The position numbers and the translations under genes were made by a program. Below the pieces are notes generated by a model. That model ran no database searches, was not told where the DNA came from, and saw only the letters and a list, made by a program, of their open reading frames with translations. Positions 32,478 to 41,196 of a stretch of 64,000 bases of DNA are shown one piece after another (within the stretch, counting starts at the first letter, position 1; every line of letters starts with the position of its first letter). Source of the stretch: Chloroflexota bacterium. GTDB taxonomy: Bacteria > Chloroflexota > Anaerolineae > Anaerolineales > Villigracilaceae. The stretch spans positions 62,001 through 126,000 of the forward strand of contig JAIOOU010000004.1 in the NCBI GenBank assembly GCA_021414245.1, read 5' to 3'.

Positions 32478-34016
32478 ATGACAGAGTCCATTGCCATCCT
32501 CGATTTCGGTTCGCAATACGCGCAGATCATTGCGCGGCGCGTGCGTGAAGTAAATGTGTATTGCGAGCTCTTTCCCTGGGATGCACCGCAGGAAAAGATC
32601 CTCTCGATTCAACCGAAGGGTTTCATCCTCTCCGGCGGACCGAAATCCGTGTATGAAAAGGATGCGCCTTATATCCAGAAATTTATCCTGGAATCCGGCC
32701 TGCCCATCCTGGGAATCTGCTACGGCATGCAGGCGCTGACCCATGCCCTGGGCGGTGAGGTCAGCCCGTCGACCGAACGCGAGTATGGACCGGCCGAAAT
32801 CGAGCCGATCGTGCCCGGCACGATGCTGGATGCCATCTCCAGGGTATGGATGTCGCATGGGGACCGGATCACGCGCATGCCGGAGGGCTTTATTGCACTG
32901 GCAAAAAGCGGCAACAGCCCTTTCGCAGCCATGGGCGATATGAAGAGAAAATACTTTGGCGTGCAATTCCACCCTGAGGTGCATCACACTCCCAATGGGA
33001 CCGAACTGCTCAAGCATTTTGCGATCGATATTTGCAGCGTCCAACCGGACTGGACGCCCTTGTCGATTATCGAAACAAGCGTCAAGCGGATTCGGGAACA
33101 GGTTGGCAAGGAACGTGTGCTGGCGGCAGTCAGCGGCGGCGTGGACTCAACCGTTGCGGCGGCATTGGTCCACAAAGCCATTGGTGATCAACTCGTGACC
33201 GTCTTTGTGGATACGGGCTTGCTCAGGCATAAGGAAGGCGAACAGGTTGCATCTGCTTTACGCGGCGGATTAGGTGTGGAATTAATTACAGTGGAGGCCA
33301 GCTCTGATTTTCTGGGCGCGTTGAAAGGTGTCACAGACCCGGAACAAAAGCGAAAGATCGTTGGCGAAAAATTTATCCGTATTTTTGAGCGTGAAGCCAA
33401 GAATGTGGGCAGGCCGAAGTTTTTAGTGCAGGGGACGATCTATCCCGATGTGGTGGAATCCTCCGGGCCGGACCGCAGCAAGGCAGAGAAGATCAAGTCT
33501 CATCACAACGTGGGCGGGCTTCCCAAGGATATGGAATTTGAACTCGTCGAACCCTTGCGTTATTTATTTAAGGATGAGGTTCGGTTGGTGGGGGAAGCGC
33601 TTGGGTTGAGTGAAAGCCTGGTGTGGCGGCAGCCCTTCCCGGGTCCGGGTTTGACCGTGCGCTGTCTCGGGGAGTGCACACCCGAGCGTGTGTCCCGTTT
33701 GCGGGCGGCCGATCACATCCTGCAGGAGGAATTGTCCAAAGAGGGATTCCTGGGCAAGGGCGGCAGGGCCTCGCAGGCCTTTGTGGTTTTGCTGCCTGTC
33801 AGGTCGGTGGGGGTGATGGGTGACATGCGCACGTATCAGGAGGCGGCTGCGATCCGCGTGGTGACCACCGAGGACTTTATGACCGCTGACTGGGCGCGCC
33901 TGCCGCATGAGCTTCTGGCGCGGGTTTCGAACCGTATTGTGAACGAGGTGGAAGGAATCAATCGGGTGGTGTATGATATTACGAGCAAACCACCAGCGAC
34001 CATTGAATGGGAGTAA
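32478..34016 (+). CDS. guaA: GMP synthase (glutamine-hydrolysing)
   Basis: 512 residues. Converts XMP to GMP. The class I amidotransferase domain has GICYGMQ as nucleophile elbow and QFHPEVHHT with the catalytic His; the ATP pyrophosphatase domain has [13 protein letters not shown] as P-loop; the dimerisation domain ends in [14 protein letters not shown], the conserved guaA terminus. AGGAA precedes the ATG. Following xpt and a HIT gene, it makes a small purine salvage cluster, although the xpt terminator probably separates the transcripts. Confidence 0.97.
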   Translation: MTESIAILDFGSQYAQIIARRVREVNVYCELFPWDAPQEKILSIQPKGFILSGGPKSVYEKDAPYIQKFILESGLPILGICYGMQALTHALGGEVSPSTEREYGPAEIEPIVPGTMLDAISRVWMSHGDRITRMPEGFIALAKSGNSPFAAMGDMKRKYFGVQFHPEVHHTPNGTELLKHFAIDICSVQPDWTPLSIIETSVKRIREQVGKERVLAAVSGGVDSTVAAALVHKAIGDQLVTVFVDTGLLRHKEGEQVASALRGGLGVELITVEASSDFLGALKGVTDPEQKRKIVGEKFIRIFEREAKNVGRPKFLVQGTIYPDVVESSGPDRSKAEKIKSHHNVGGLPKDMEFELVEPLRYLFKDEVRLVGEALGLSESLVWRQPFPGPGLTVRCLGECTPERVSRLRAADHILQEELSKEGFLGKGGRASQAFVVLLPVRSVGVMGDMRTYQEAAAIRVVTTEDFMTADWARLPHELLARVSNRIVNEVEGINRVVYDITSKPPATIEWE

Positions 34017-34033
34017 ACGAATGGGAGTAAACG
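34006..34033 (+). repeat. 14-bp tandem duplication over the guaA stop codon
   Basis: AATGGGAGTAAACG occurs twice back to back (34006-34019 and 34020-34033). The first copy contains the TAA stop of guaA. A fresh slippage product would leave the protein unchanged, as here. Confidence 0.85.
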
Positions 34034-34079
34034 CTGCCTGGGGCGGGAAAATAAAGACTGATTCTTAATAGGCGGAAAC

Positions 34080-34985
34080 ATGAATTTTGATTACGGCTCT
34101 GTTTTGACGCGCGCCGGGCAGATCACCTGGAGATGTAAATCCATTTGGGGGCTGCTGCTCCTGCCCATGCTGGCGGGGTCCCTCCCGTTTCTGCTTTTCC
34201 TGGCCTTCCTCGCGCCCGTCATTATGAAAGCCGATGCCGATATTTCCAGCGCTGCTTACAACTTCCTGGGTGTTGTTTTTTTGATCATCTTTGCAGTCTT
34301 CACGCCTGTTAATTACGGGCTGCGAGCGCTTGCAAGTTCAGCGGCCACTCTCGGCGTGGTCCGCGCCGAACGGGGGGAAGGCTCTACCCAATTCATGGAC
34401 CTGCTGCGTGACGGCCTGCCGTATTTCTGGCGCACCCTGGGGGTGATGCTGATCGTCAACCTGACGATTGGCCTGGCTTTCTTCGTCTTTTCCATGCTGG
34501 CTTTTGCGTTGATCCTGGTGACAATCGGGATGGCCTCCATTTGTCTGCAGCCCATCATGATTCTGCTGACCCCGTTGAGTTTTTTGATGGTCGCGTTCAT
34601 GGAGTCTGCCCAATTGGCCGTCATCGTTGACGACATGCATGTGACGGATGCAATCAAATCCGCCTTTCAGCGGGTGCGTGCCCATGTCTGGAAATATATC
34701 CTCCTGATGTTGATCGTCTATCTGGTCAGTTCGATCCTGACCAGTTTCATCGTTACGCCTTTGATGCTGCCCATATTTTTCGTGCCCTTTCTGCTCGAGT
34801 CCGGACGGCAGATCGGCACGCAAAGCCTGCTCTTTTCCTGTATTTTCCTCCCATTAATGATCCTGATTTCGACCACGATCGGAGTTTTCATGAAAATCAC
34901 TCTGGATCTCACCTCTTTGCGGCTCGCGCAAAAAACAGAGAATCAGGTTATATTCAACAAATTGCAAACCAAGGATCAGCCATGA
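34080..34985 (+). CDS. multi-span membrane protein of the FHA/PP2C operon (copy 1)
   Basis: 301 residues with about six hydrophobic segments. The N-terminus (FDYGSVLTRAGQITWRCKSIWGLLLLP) has the same theme as the next gene (FDMFEVFTRAAKITWKYKVLWIFGML), as has the EGLDYFW/DGLPYFW element, so the two are paralogues. A general resemblance to glycerophosphodiesterase-associated membrane domains exists, but no function is assigned. Its stop overlaps the next start (ATGA). GGCGGAAAC precedes the ATG. Confidence 0.75.
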   Translation: MNFDYGSVLTRAGQITWRCKSIWGLLLLPMLAGSLPFLLFLAFLAPVIMKADADISSAAYNFLGVVFLIIFAVFTPVNYGLRALASSAATLGVVRAERGEGSTQFMDLLRDGLPYFWRTLGVMLIVNLTIGLAFFVFSMLAFALILVTIGMASICLQPIMILLTPLSFLMVAFMESAQLAVIVDDMHVTDAIKSAFQRVRAHVWKYILLMLIVYLVSSILTSFIVTPLMLPIFFVPFLLESGRQIGTQSLLFSCIFLPLMILISTTIGVFMKITLDLTSLRLAQKTENQVIFNKLQTKDQP

Positions 34986-35956
34986 AATTCGACATGTTTG
35001 AAGTATTCACCCGCGCCGCGAAGATCACCTGGAAGTACAAGGTCTTGTGGATCTTTGGAATGCTCGCCAGCTGCGGGAGAAGCGGTGGAAGCAATTCCAA
35101 CTCCAGCAGCCGTCGCAGCGTCAGCCCGGGTGACAGCCCCCTGTCTCCTGAAATGATGAGGCAGATGGAGGCTTTTTTCGGGCGGGTTGAAGCATGGTTC
35201 CAGCACAATACATGGGTCCTGTTTGCTCTTTTTGCCTTTGTCTTCATTGCCATTGTCCTGCAGGTTTTTTTCTCGCTGGTTGGCACGGCGGGACTGGCGC
35301 GCGGTGTGGTCCATGCGGAAAACAATGTTGAGATCCTGCGCTTCGGGGAACTCTTTGGCGAAGGTCTGGATTATTTCTGGCAGCTTTTGGGAGCGGCGCT
35401 GGTCATCTGGATTCCCTATATCGCGATCTTTATCCTGTCCATGTTCGCGTTCCTGGTTCCTGCCATGGGAGGCCAGGCCAGCGAGGCCGCCTTGGGCGGC
35501 GGGCTAGTGATGTTTCTTTTGGCTTTTTGTTGCTGCGCCATCCCCTTTTCGATCGCACTGACCCTGTATCACTTTCAGGTTAAACGAGCCATTCTTGTGG
35601 AAGGCAAAGGGGTCTTCGCCGCACTTGCGCGCGGCTGGCAGGTCTTCTCACAGAACATCGTCGCCATGCTGATCGTCGGCATTCTGCTTGGGATTGCCGG
35701 CTTTATCATTGGCGTCCTGCTGGCCCTGCCTGTGCTGCTGATAATCTTCCCGTTGATGCAATCCCTCATTCAAGGCAACATCACCTCCTGGTGGCCATTT
35801 ACCGCGGCAGGCATATTCATTCTTTGCTACACTCCGGCAGCCTGGTTTGTCCGCGGCGTGTTGACAACCTATACCGAATCCGTGTGGACATTGACTTATC
35901 TGCGCCTGACCCAGCCTGCCCAGGAAATCCCTGTTTTTGTGGAAGCCCATGCATAA
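34982..35956 (+). CDS. multi-span membrane protein of the FHA/PP2C operon (copy 2)
   Basis: 324 residues, about six membrane spans, paralogue of the 34080 product. It has an additional Ser/Asn/Arg-rich loop after the first span (SGGSNSNSSSRRSVSPGD), probably exposed and disordered. The last segment TTYTESVWTLTYLRL repeats the end of copy 1 (MKITLDLTSLRL). It overlaps the preceding gene by 4 nt and the following by 8 nt, so the operon is translationally coupled. Function unknown; a role in membrane organisation linked to phospho-signalling is only a guess from context. Confidence 0.75.
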   Translation: MKFDMFEVFTRAAKITWKYKVLWIFGMLASCGRSGGSNSNSSSRRSVSPGDSPLSPEMMRQMEAFFGRVEAWFQHNTWVLFALFAFVFIAIVLQVFFSLVGTAGLARGVVHAENNVEILRFGELFGEGLDYFWQLLGAALVIWIPYIAIFILSMFAFLVPAMGGQASEAALGGGLVMFLLAFCCCAIPFSIALTLYHFQVKRAILVEGKGVFAALARGWQVFSQNIVAMLIVGILLGIAGFIIGVLLALPVLLIIFPLMQSLIQGNITSWWPFTAAGIFILCYTPAAWFVRGVLTTYTESVWTLTYLRLTQPAQEIPVFVEAHA

Positions 35957-37895
35957 GTTTTCCGCGGTATTTTTCTGTTTGTGTCTCCTGCTCGGTTCGG
36001 TTTCGAGTGTGCGGGCGCAGCAGACCAACCTGGCCTCTGCGGATCTCTACCCTGTGGATGTGTCCGCCTTTCCAACCGTTTCCGCGTTTTTGGACGTCTT
36101 TGACTCCCAGGGCATTTTCGCATCGGGACTCATTCCCGAATCTGTCACGGTTGTCGAGGACGGGCAGCAGCTTCCGCTTGATTCCCTGACTGAGATGGCC
36201 ATCCCGTTGCAGTTGGTCGTGGCCGTCAACCAGGGCGCGGCTCTGGACTCACGCAATGCCAACGGATTCTCGCGTTTTCAGCGTGCTGCGCAGGTCCTGA
36301 TGCAGTGGGCGCAAAGCCGTCCAGCCGATCTCCCGGATGACTACAGTCTGGTGAGTCAGGCCGGGTCCGTGATCAATCATGCCAGCGCTGCGGATTTTGC
36401 CGTGGGGCTGAACGGCTTCCAGCCGGATTTCCGCACTGCAGCACCCAATCTGCAATCCCTTTCCATCGCCATTGATACGGTCAGCGAACAGACCCCCCGA
36501 ATGGGCATGAAACGCGCGATCCTTTTCATCACCCCGCAAATGGAAGATCCCAATCTCGCCTCGGCAGTGGATCAATATATCCAGCGCGCCGTTGCGGAGC
36601 ACATTCATATCTTTGTCTGGTATGTGGATGCGGACAATACCTTTGCCACCACAAGCGCCGCGATCTTCAACAACATGGCCATTCAGACCGGCGGAACAAT
36701 GTTCGAGTTCTCCGGTGAGCAGCGATTTCCCGACCCTGAAAGCTACTTTTCGCCGCTGCGCAGGATCTACGGTCTTGCCTACACCTCGCATCTAATGACG
36801 GCTGGCGAACACGGAGTCAGTGTCCGGGTGAAATTATCCTCGGGGGACCTGATCTCCGCCGAGCAAAAGTTCAGTGTGGATATCCAGCCGCCCAATCCCT
36901 TCCCGGTCAGTTCCGCGCTGCAGATCACGCGCCAAGCGCCCGCGGATGACCCGTTCAACACCGAAATTCTCCTGCCTCTCACCCAGCAGATGGAGATCAT
37001 CGTCGAATTTCCGGACGGCCATAAGCGTCCTTTAACGCGCACCACTTTATATGTCGACGGTCAGATCGCGGACGAGAACACGGCCGAACCTTTCAACATG
37101 TTCACCTGGGACCTGTCTCCATACACCGACACAGCCGATCATCAGATCGTTGTGGAAGCGGTGGATATGCTGGGCCTGAGCAAAACCAGCATGCCTGTGC
37201 CGATCACGGTCACGGTCATCAAACCCCCGAGCGGTCCGGCTGCGCTTCTGGCCAAATACAGAACTCCCATTACCTTTGGCTCCATCATCCTCGCGGGCCT
37301 GGTGCTCTTCCTTATTTTAATCAGCGGACGTTTCCGCCTGCCCACACTACAAGCGGCGCAGGAAGCGCGTCGGGTGGAAGCCGATCCCCTGACCCAGCCC
37401 GTTCCGGCTGTGAATGAAGAGCCGTTAATGTCCGCGCAAAACGTGGCTGCGGAAGTAAAGCCCAAAAAGAAGCGCGCCCCTTCCAAAAAATCTCCAACAG
37501 AACCCCGGTCTAAAAAAGCCGCGAAAAAGGAATCGGTTGCTTCGTTCATTCGCATTGATTTGAATGGTCAACCTGTTGCCGGCACTCCAATCCACATCCT
37601 GGAAAAAGAGATCGTTTTCGGAACCGATCCAGTGCAATGCACCCAGATCCTGGATGACCCGACCATCTCATCCGTGCATGCCCGGCTGAGACTGACCGAT
37701 GATGGCGGTTTTCTGCTTCAGGACAATAATTCACTAGCGGGAACCTGGGTAAATCACGACCCCATCCCCCGTGAGGGCTATCGGCTGGTCCATGGGGATA
37801 TGGTAAACTTCGGTCAATTAATATACCGGTTCGTGCTTAATGTGCCGCCTGTTACCTCAAAACCCACGGTTACCCTCCTCAATCCGGAAGAATGA
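35949..37895 (+). CDS. secreted/membrane protein with vWA-like region and cytoplasmic FHA domain
   Basis: 648 residues from the ATG at 35949. Signal peptide ~1-24 (ends SVRAQQ). A large external part (~25-430) contains a von Willebrand A-like fold (LVVAVNQGAALDSR, MKRAILFITPQMEDP). One membrane span follows (~435-460, SIILAGLVLFLILISG), then a Lys/Pro-rich linker with KKKRAPSKKSPTEPRSKKAAKK and a C-terminal FHA domain (~550-635): ILDDPTISSVHARLRL and GTWVNHDPIP carry the phosphothreonine-binding Ser/His and Asn. It overlaps the PP2C gene by ATGA, so a phospho-dependent signal across the membrane is suggested. Confidence 0.85.
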   Translation: MHKFSAVFFCLCLLLGSVSSVRAQQTNLASADLYPVDVSAFPTVSAFLDVFDSQGIFASGLIPESVTVVEDGQQLPLDSLTEMAIPLQLVVAVNQGAALDSRNANGFSRFQRAAQVLMQWAQSRPADLPDDYSLVSQAGSVINHASAADFAVGLNGFQPDFRTAAPNLQSLSIAIDTVSEQTPRMGMKRAILFITPQMEDPNLASAVDQYIQRAVAEHIHIFVWYVDADNTFATTSAAIFNNMAIQTGGTMFEFSGEQRFPDPESYFSPLRRIYGLAYTSHLMTAGEHGVSVRVKLSSGDLISAEQKFSVDIQPPNPFPVSSALQITRQAPADDPFNTEILLPLTQQMEIIVEFPDGHKRPLTRTTLYVDGQIADENTAEPFNMFTWDLSPYTDTADHQIVVEAVDMLGLSKTSMPVPITVTVIKPPSGPAALLAKYRTPITFGSIILAGLVLFLILISGRFRLPTLQAAQEARRVEADPLTQPVPAVNEEPLMSAQNVAAEVKPKKKRAPSKKSPTEPRSKKAAKKESVASFIRIDLNGQPVAGTPIHILEKEIVFGTDPVQCTQILDDPTISSVHARLRLTDDGGFLLQDNNSLAGTWVNHDPIPREGYRLVHGDMVNFGQLIYRFVLNVPPVTSKPTVTLLNPEE

Positions 37896-38761
37896 TCCGC
37901 TCCTCGCTTGCCCATCTACACGTAGCTGCCATCAGCCACGCCGGCATGTCCGGCAAGAACAATGAAGACCGGTATGCGATCTCATCGTTCCAGCTGAGCA
38001 GGGATGATTCACGCCCGGCGCTCTTCGCGATCGTCTCTGATGGAATTGGCGGGCATCGCGCCGGAGAGGTGGCTGCGGAACTCGCGGTGAATTACATCAC
38101 CAGCGGCGTGGCCGAGAGCAATGCAAAGAAACCGGTTAAGATTCTTGAGGCTGCCATTCATGATGCCAGCCAGGCCATTTCGGCACATTCGGCCGGCAAT
38201 GACGATCAGGAAGGCATGGGCGCGACCTGTGCCTGTGTGTGGGTGATCGAGAACAAACTCTACACGGCCTACGTTGGTGATTCGCGTATTTATCTTCTGC
38301 GCGGCAGACAGATTCAGCGCCTGACGATCGACCATACCTGGGTCCAGGAAGCCTTTGAAAAAGGCATCATTACTGCGGAGCAAATGCACAATCATCCGAA
38401 TGTGCATGTCATCCGCAGGTATCTCGGCGGACTTAAACTTCCCAATGTGGATTTCCGCATGCGGATTGATGATGAAGAGAGCAACGAAGAATCAGAAAGT
38501 AATCAGGGCTTTCATCTGGAACCCGGCGACACCATTTTGATTTGTACCGACGGCCTGACCGACCTGGTATGGGATGACGAGATCCTGAAGACGATCCGTT
38601 CGAAGAAGGATATGAAGACCGCGGCGGAAACTCTGGTCAACATGGCCAACGAGCGCGGCGGGCACGATAATATTACGGTGGTGATCCTCTCCATGCCGAA
38701 ATTGGAGGAGGTTGCCAAGAAGAGATCCGGCATTATGGATTGGTTGTTGGGAAATGATTAA
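37892..38761 (+). CDS. PP2C-family Ser/Thr protein phosphatase
   Basis: 289 residues. Metal-binding aspartates are in NNEDRYA, VSDGIGGHRAGE, CTDGLTDLVW and GGHDNITVV; the family strand YVGDSRIYLLR is present. The catalytic domain is complete and cytosolic. It removes phosphate from Ser/Thr and would oppose a Hanks-type kinase, which is not in the window; the FHA protein encoded just before is the natural partner. C-terminal ~25 residues are a basic tail. The stop overlaps a terminator. Confidence 0.93.
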   Translation: MIRSSLAHLHVAAISHAGMSGKNNEDRYAISSFQLSRDDSRPALFAIVSDGIGGHRAGEVAAELAVNYITSGVAESNAKKPVKILEAAIHDASQAISAHSAGNDDQEGMGATCACVWVIENKLYTAYVGDSRIYLLRGRQIQRLTIDHTWVQEAFEKGIITAEQMHNHPNVHVIRRYLGGLKLPNVDFRMRIDDEESNEESESNQGFHLEPGDTILICTDGLTDLVWDDEILKTIRSKKDMKTAAETLVNMANERGGHDNITVVILSMPKLEEVAKKRSGIMDWLLGND

Positions 38762-38788
38762 AGCCCTGGCGATGAGCCAGGGCTTTTT
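38761..38788 (+). terminator. terminator of the FHA/PP2C operon
   Basis: AAGCCCTGGC and GCCAGGGCTT (10 bp, loop GATGA) followed by T's; it begins in the PP2C stop codon. Confidence 0.92.
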
Positions 38789-38841
38789 CTATGCCCGCAT
38801 CTGGACCCGCCCGAAGCTGCTCCCGGGAGATTGGCAGGATC

Positions 38842-39459
38842 CTAACCCGCCTTTTTTCCTGCGTTCTCCCGGTCAAGCCACAACTCGCGATAGGTTCGAT
38901 TCCAATCGATCAGGAACCGGATCGCGATCACGGATCCCGCGCCGAGGGCAGTCCAAAGCGCCGCGTCACGGATATTGAAAAGCCACAGGGCGGGTCCGGC
39001 CAGGACTCCCGCTGCCACACTCGCGCGCGCAGAATGGCGAATGATCAGGACAAAAAAGACCAGCAGCCCCAGGCAGATCAGGAAGGCCGCAAAGCTGACG
39101 GCCAGAAAGGCCCCGCCTGTGGTGGCCAGTCCCATGCCGCCGCGGAATTGGGCGAAGAGCGGCCAGCAATGACCAATGACTGTACAAGTGGCGGTGATCG
39201 GAACAAGCAGGGGGTAAAGATTATGCGCGAAGTGAAGGGCAAACCAGGTCGGGATGAAGCCCTTTGCCAGGTCCAGAATCAATACAAGCGCACCCCAGCC
39301 AAAACCGGCCTGACGGATCGTATTCGTGGTGGTCGCATGACCTGACCCCGCATCGCGCACATCCACACCTTTGACACGGCGTGTGATCCAGATGGAGAAA
39401 GGCAGCGAACCGCTTAAATATCCGAGCATAGGAAAAATGATAAATGACAGAATGGGCAT
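38842..39459 (-). CDS. plsY: glycerol-3-phosphate acyltransferase PlsY-like
   Basis: 205 residues from the ATG at 39459. PlsY acylates glycerol-3-phosphate with acyl-phosphate, the first step of phospholipid synthesis. The three motifs are recognisable: YLSGSLPFSIWI, GSGHATTTNTIR (family: GSGNxGATNxxR) and HCWPLFAQFRGGMGLATTGG (family: GHxxPxFLxFKGGKGVA). Substitutions such as FRGGMG in place of FKGGKG are unusual and may alter activity. About five membrane spans. The long upstream frame to 39705 overlaps the neighbouring gene and is not used. Confidence 0.82.
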   Translation of the reverse strand: MPILSFIIFPMLGYLSGSLPFSIWITRRVKGVDVRDAGSGHATTTNTIRQAGFGWGALVLILDLAKGFIPTWFALHFAHNLYPLLVPITATCTVIGHCWPLFAQFRGGMGLATTGGAFLAVSFAAFLICLGLLVFFVLIIRHSARASVAAGVLAGPALWLFNIRDAALWTALGAGSVIAIRFLIDWNRTYRELWLDRENAGKKAG

Positions 39460-39589
39460 GTTGACTCGTCCTTGGTTTATGGGTGGGCGTCCGATAAAAC
39501 GGTAAAACCCCGCAGGGGCGCCGGAGTTCCATGACATCCCCGCGGGGCGGGAGATTGCGGACAATGTTCTTCGTCCCGGCACGAGCTGC

Positions 39590-41053
39590 CTAATACGAAT
39601 GAGCAAGCACCCGTGCGCGTGAAGCGAGTCTGCGGGCCAGGCCGTCGAAGATGAATTTGTGGAAGGGCCACATGGCATACCAATATAGAAATCCGCTGAG
39701 TCCATGCGGATCGAAGTAAGCTGTCACAGTCAGGAGGGTTTTGTCCCCCTGAAGCTGGGATTCGAATTCCAGCCAGGCTTTACCCGGCACGATCATCTCG
39801 GCCAGCAGCCGCATTTTTGTATTTTTTTCAACGACTTCAACCCGCCAAAAATCCAGGGCTTCTCCGGCATGGACTTCATCGGGATGCCGGCGCCCGCGCC
39901 GCAGGCCCACGCCGCCAATGACCTTATCCATCCAACCGCGCAGGCCCCAGGCCCAATTCATGTACAGCCAGCCGCGCTCACCGCCAATTCCCGTGTAGGC
40001 CCGGAAGACGGCCTCGGGGCTGACATCCAGCAGGGTCTTCCTGCGTTCAATGAACATGCCTTCTTCAACGCTGAATTGATACGGTTTGTGATCGCCCAGC
40101 ACTGTGACCAATGCATTGGCCCAGTTCGTCTCGACATTGTCACGTTGGATGCGTCCCAGTGCGAGGTGGGCGGCAGTTTGGAAATCGATCGGCTGAATGT
40201 TCGGAAAAAGTTTTCTGGCCGCATCATCGCGGACAATCAGATTGGCGCGCAGGCCTTCGATCAACGGAGCGACCACCCGCCAATGGATCGGGGTGATCAT
40301 GTGAACCCAGTAGGCCGAAAGACGCGGCGCATAGATCGGGGTGCGGACCAGGCGGCGCTTGAGGCCCCGTTCCCTTGCATACCCCAGGAGCATGTCTGCA
40401 TAGGTCAGGCGCGAGGGACCGCCAATCTCAATTACGCGGCCTGTGCTTTCCGGTGTTTTGAGTGCATCCACCAGATAGGAAAGGACATCCCGGATCGCGA
40501 TGGGCTGGGCCTCTGAATAAAACCAGGCTGGACAGACCAGCAGCGGTTCGCGCTCCGTCAAATAACGAACCATTTCGAACAGCGCGCTGCCGGAACCAAT
40601 GATCATGCCGGCCCGAAACTCCGTGACCGGAACCTTTCCATAGCGCAGGAGATACCCGGTTTCATGACGTGCGCGCAGATAGGGGGACAGGTCCGCGGCT
40701 GGATCGACCAGCTCGCCAAGGTAGATGATGTTTTGAATGCCTGCATCTTCAGCTGCCTGTGCAAAATTGCGGGCTACCTGCAGATCCCGTTCGGCATTGA
40801 TCTTTCCGCCCTGCATGCCATGAATTAGATAGTACGCGACCGATGCACCCTTCATGGCCCGGGTGAGGTCGTCGGCGGAGAGTGCATCTCCGGTCACAAT
40901 TTCAACTTGATTCAACCAGGCGCGGCCCTGCAGACGGGAGGGGTCCCGCACCAGGCAGCGCACACGATGGCCGGCTTCCAGCAATTTCGGCACCAGCCTG
41001 CCGCCGACATAGCCGGTGGCGCCGGTGACCAGGATCAATTTCGAATCTTTCAT
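39590..41053 (-). CDS. SDR-type NAD(P)-binding protein with DUF2867/START-like domain (paralogue)
   Basis: 487 residues from the ATG at 41053. The same two-part architecture as the 5932 gene: NAD-binding motif VTGATGYVGGRLVPKLL at the start, GKVPVTEFRAGMIIGSGSALFE mid-domain, and a C-terminal DUF2867 region ending LYWYAMWPFHKFIFDGL. Relatives act as oxidoreductases of unknown substrate. A TATAAT lies 9 nt before the ATG with no ribosome-binding site, so the message is probably nearly leaderless. It is divergent from comEC at 41197. 39460-39589 contains nothing recognisable. Confidence 0.82.
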   Translation of the reverse strand: MKDSKLILVTGATGYVGGRLVPKLLEAGHRVRCLVRDPSRLQGRAWLNQVEIVTGDALSADDLTRAMKGASVAYYLIHGMQGGKINAERDLQVARNFAQAAEDAGIQNIIYLGELVDPAADLSPYLRARHETGYLLRYGKVPVTEFRAGMIIGSGSALFEMVRYLTEREPLLVCPAWFYSEAQPIAIRDVLSYLVDALKTPESTGRVIEIGGPSRLTYADMLLGYARERGLKRRLVRTPIYAPRLSAYWVHMITPIHWRVVAPLIEGLRANLIVRDDAARKLFPNIQPIDFQTAAHLALGRIQRDNVETNWANALVTVLGDHKPYQFSVEEGMFIERRKTLLDVSPEAVFRAYTGIGGERGWLYMNWAWGLRGWMDKVIGGVGLRRGRRHPDEVHAGEALDFWRVEVVEKNTKMRLLAEMIVPGKAWLEFESQLQGDKTLLTVTAYFDPHGLSGFLYWYAMWPFHKFIFDGLARRLASRARVLAHSY

Positions 41054-41062
41054 GATGTGGCG

Positions 41063-41068
41063 ATTATA
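41063..41068 (-). promoter_or_regulatory. -10 element before the SDR/DUF2867 start
   Basis: TATAAT on the minus strand, 9 nt before the ATG at 41053. The transcript would have at most 2-3 untranslated bases. -35 not clear. Confidence 0.55.
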
Positions 41069-41183
41069 TCTTTGAGACACTGTTTGAATGTCACCATTTT
41101 GGAGGAGGGAAGTCAGGTTTGCACTGATGCCAGCGATATTACCCGGATATAGATGGCCCGGTCATGCAACCAAAAATCTAATG

Positions 41184-41189
41184 TACAAT
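41184..41189 (+). promoter_or_regulatory. -10 element 7 nt before the comEC start
   Basis: TACAAT followed by CCCAGCC and ATG. +1 is expected at or next to the start codon. No Shine-Dalgarno sequence is present. Confidence 0.55.
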
Positions 41190-41196
41190 CCCAGCC

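Noticed and set aside
38889-38905. GGTTCGATTCC, another tRNA T-loop look-alike
   Set aside because: It lies inside plsY on the complementary strand and has no cloverleaf context.
39460-39705. Upstream extension of plsY
   Set aside because: The residues before the ATG at 39459 are not membrane-like and overlap the SDR/DUF2867 gene; the known PlsY length fits the shorter form.
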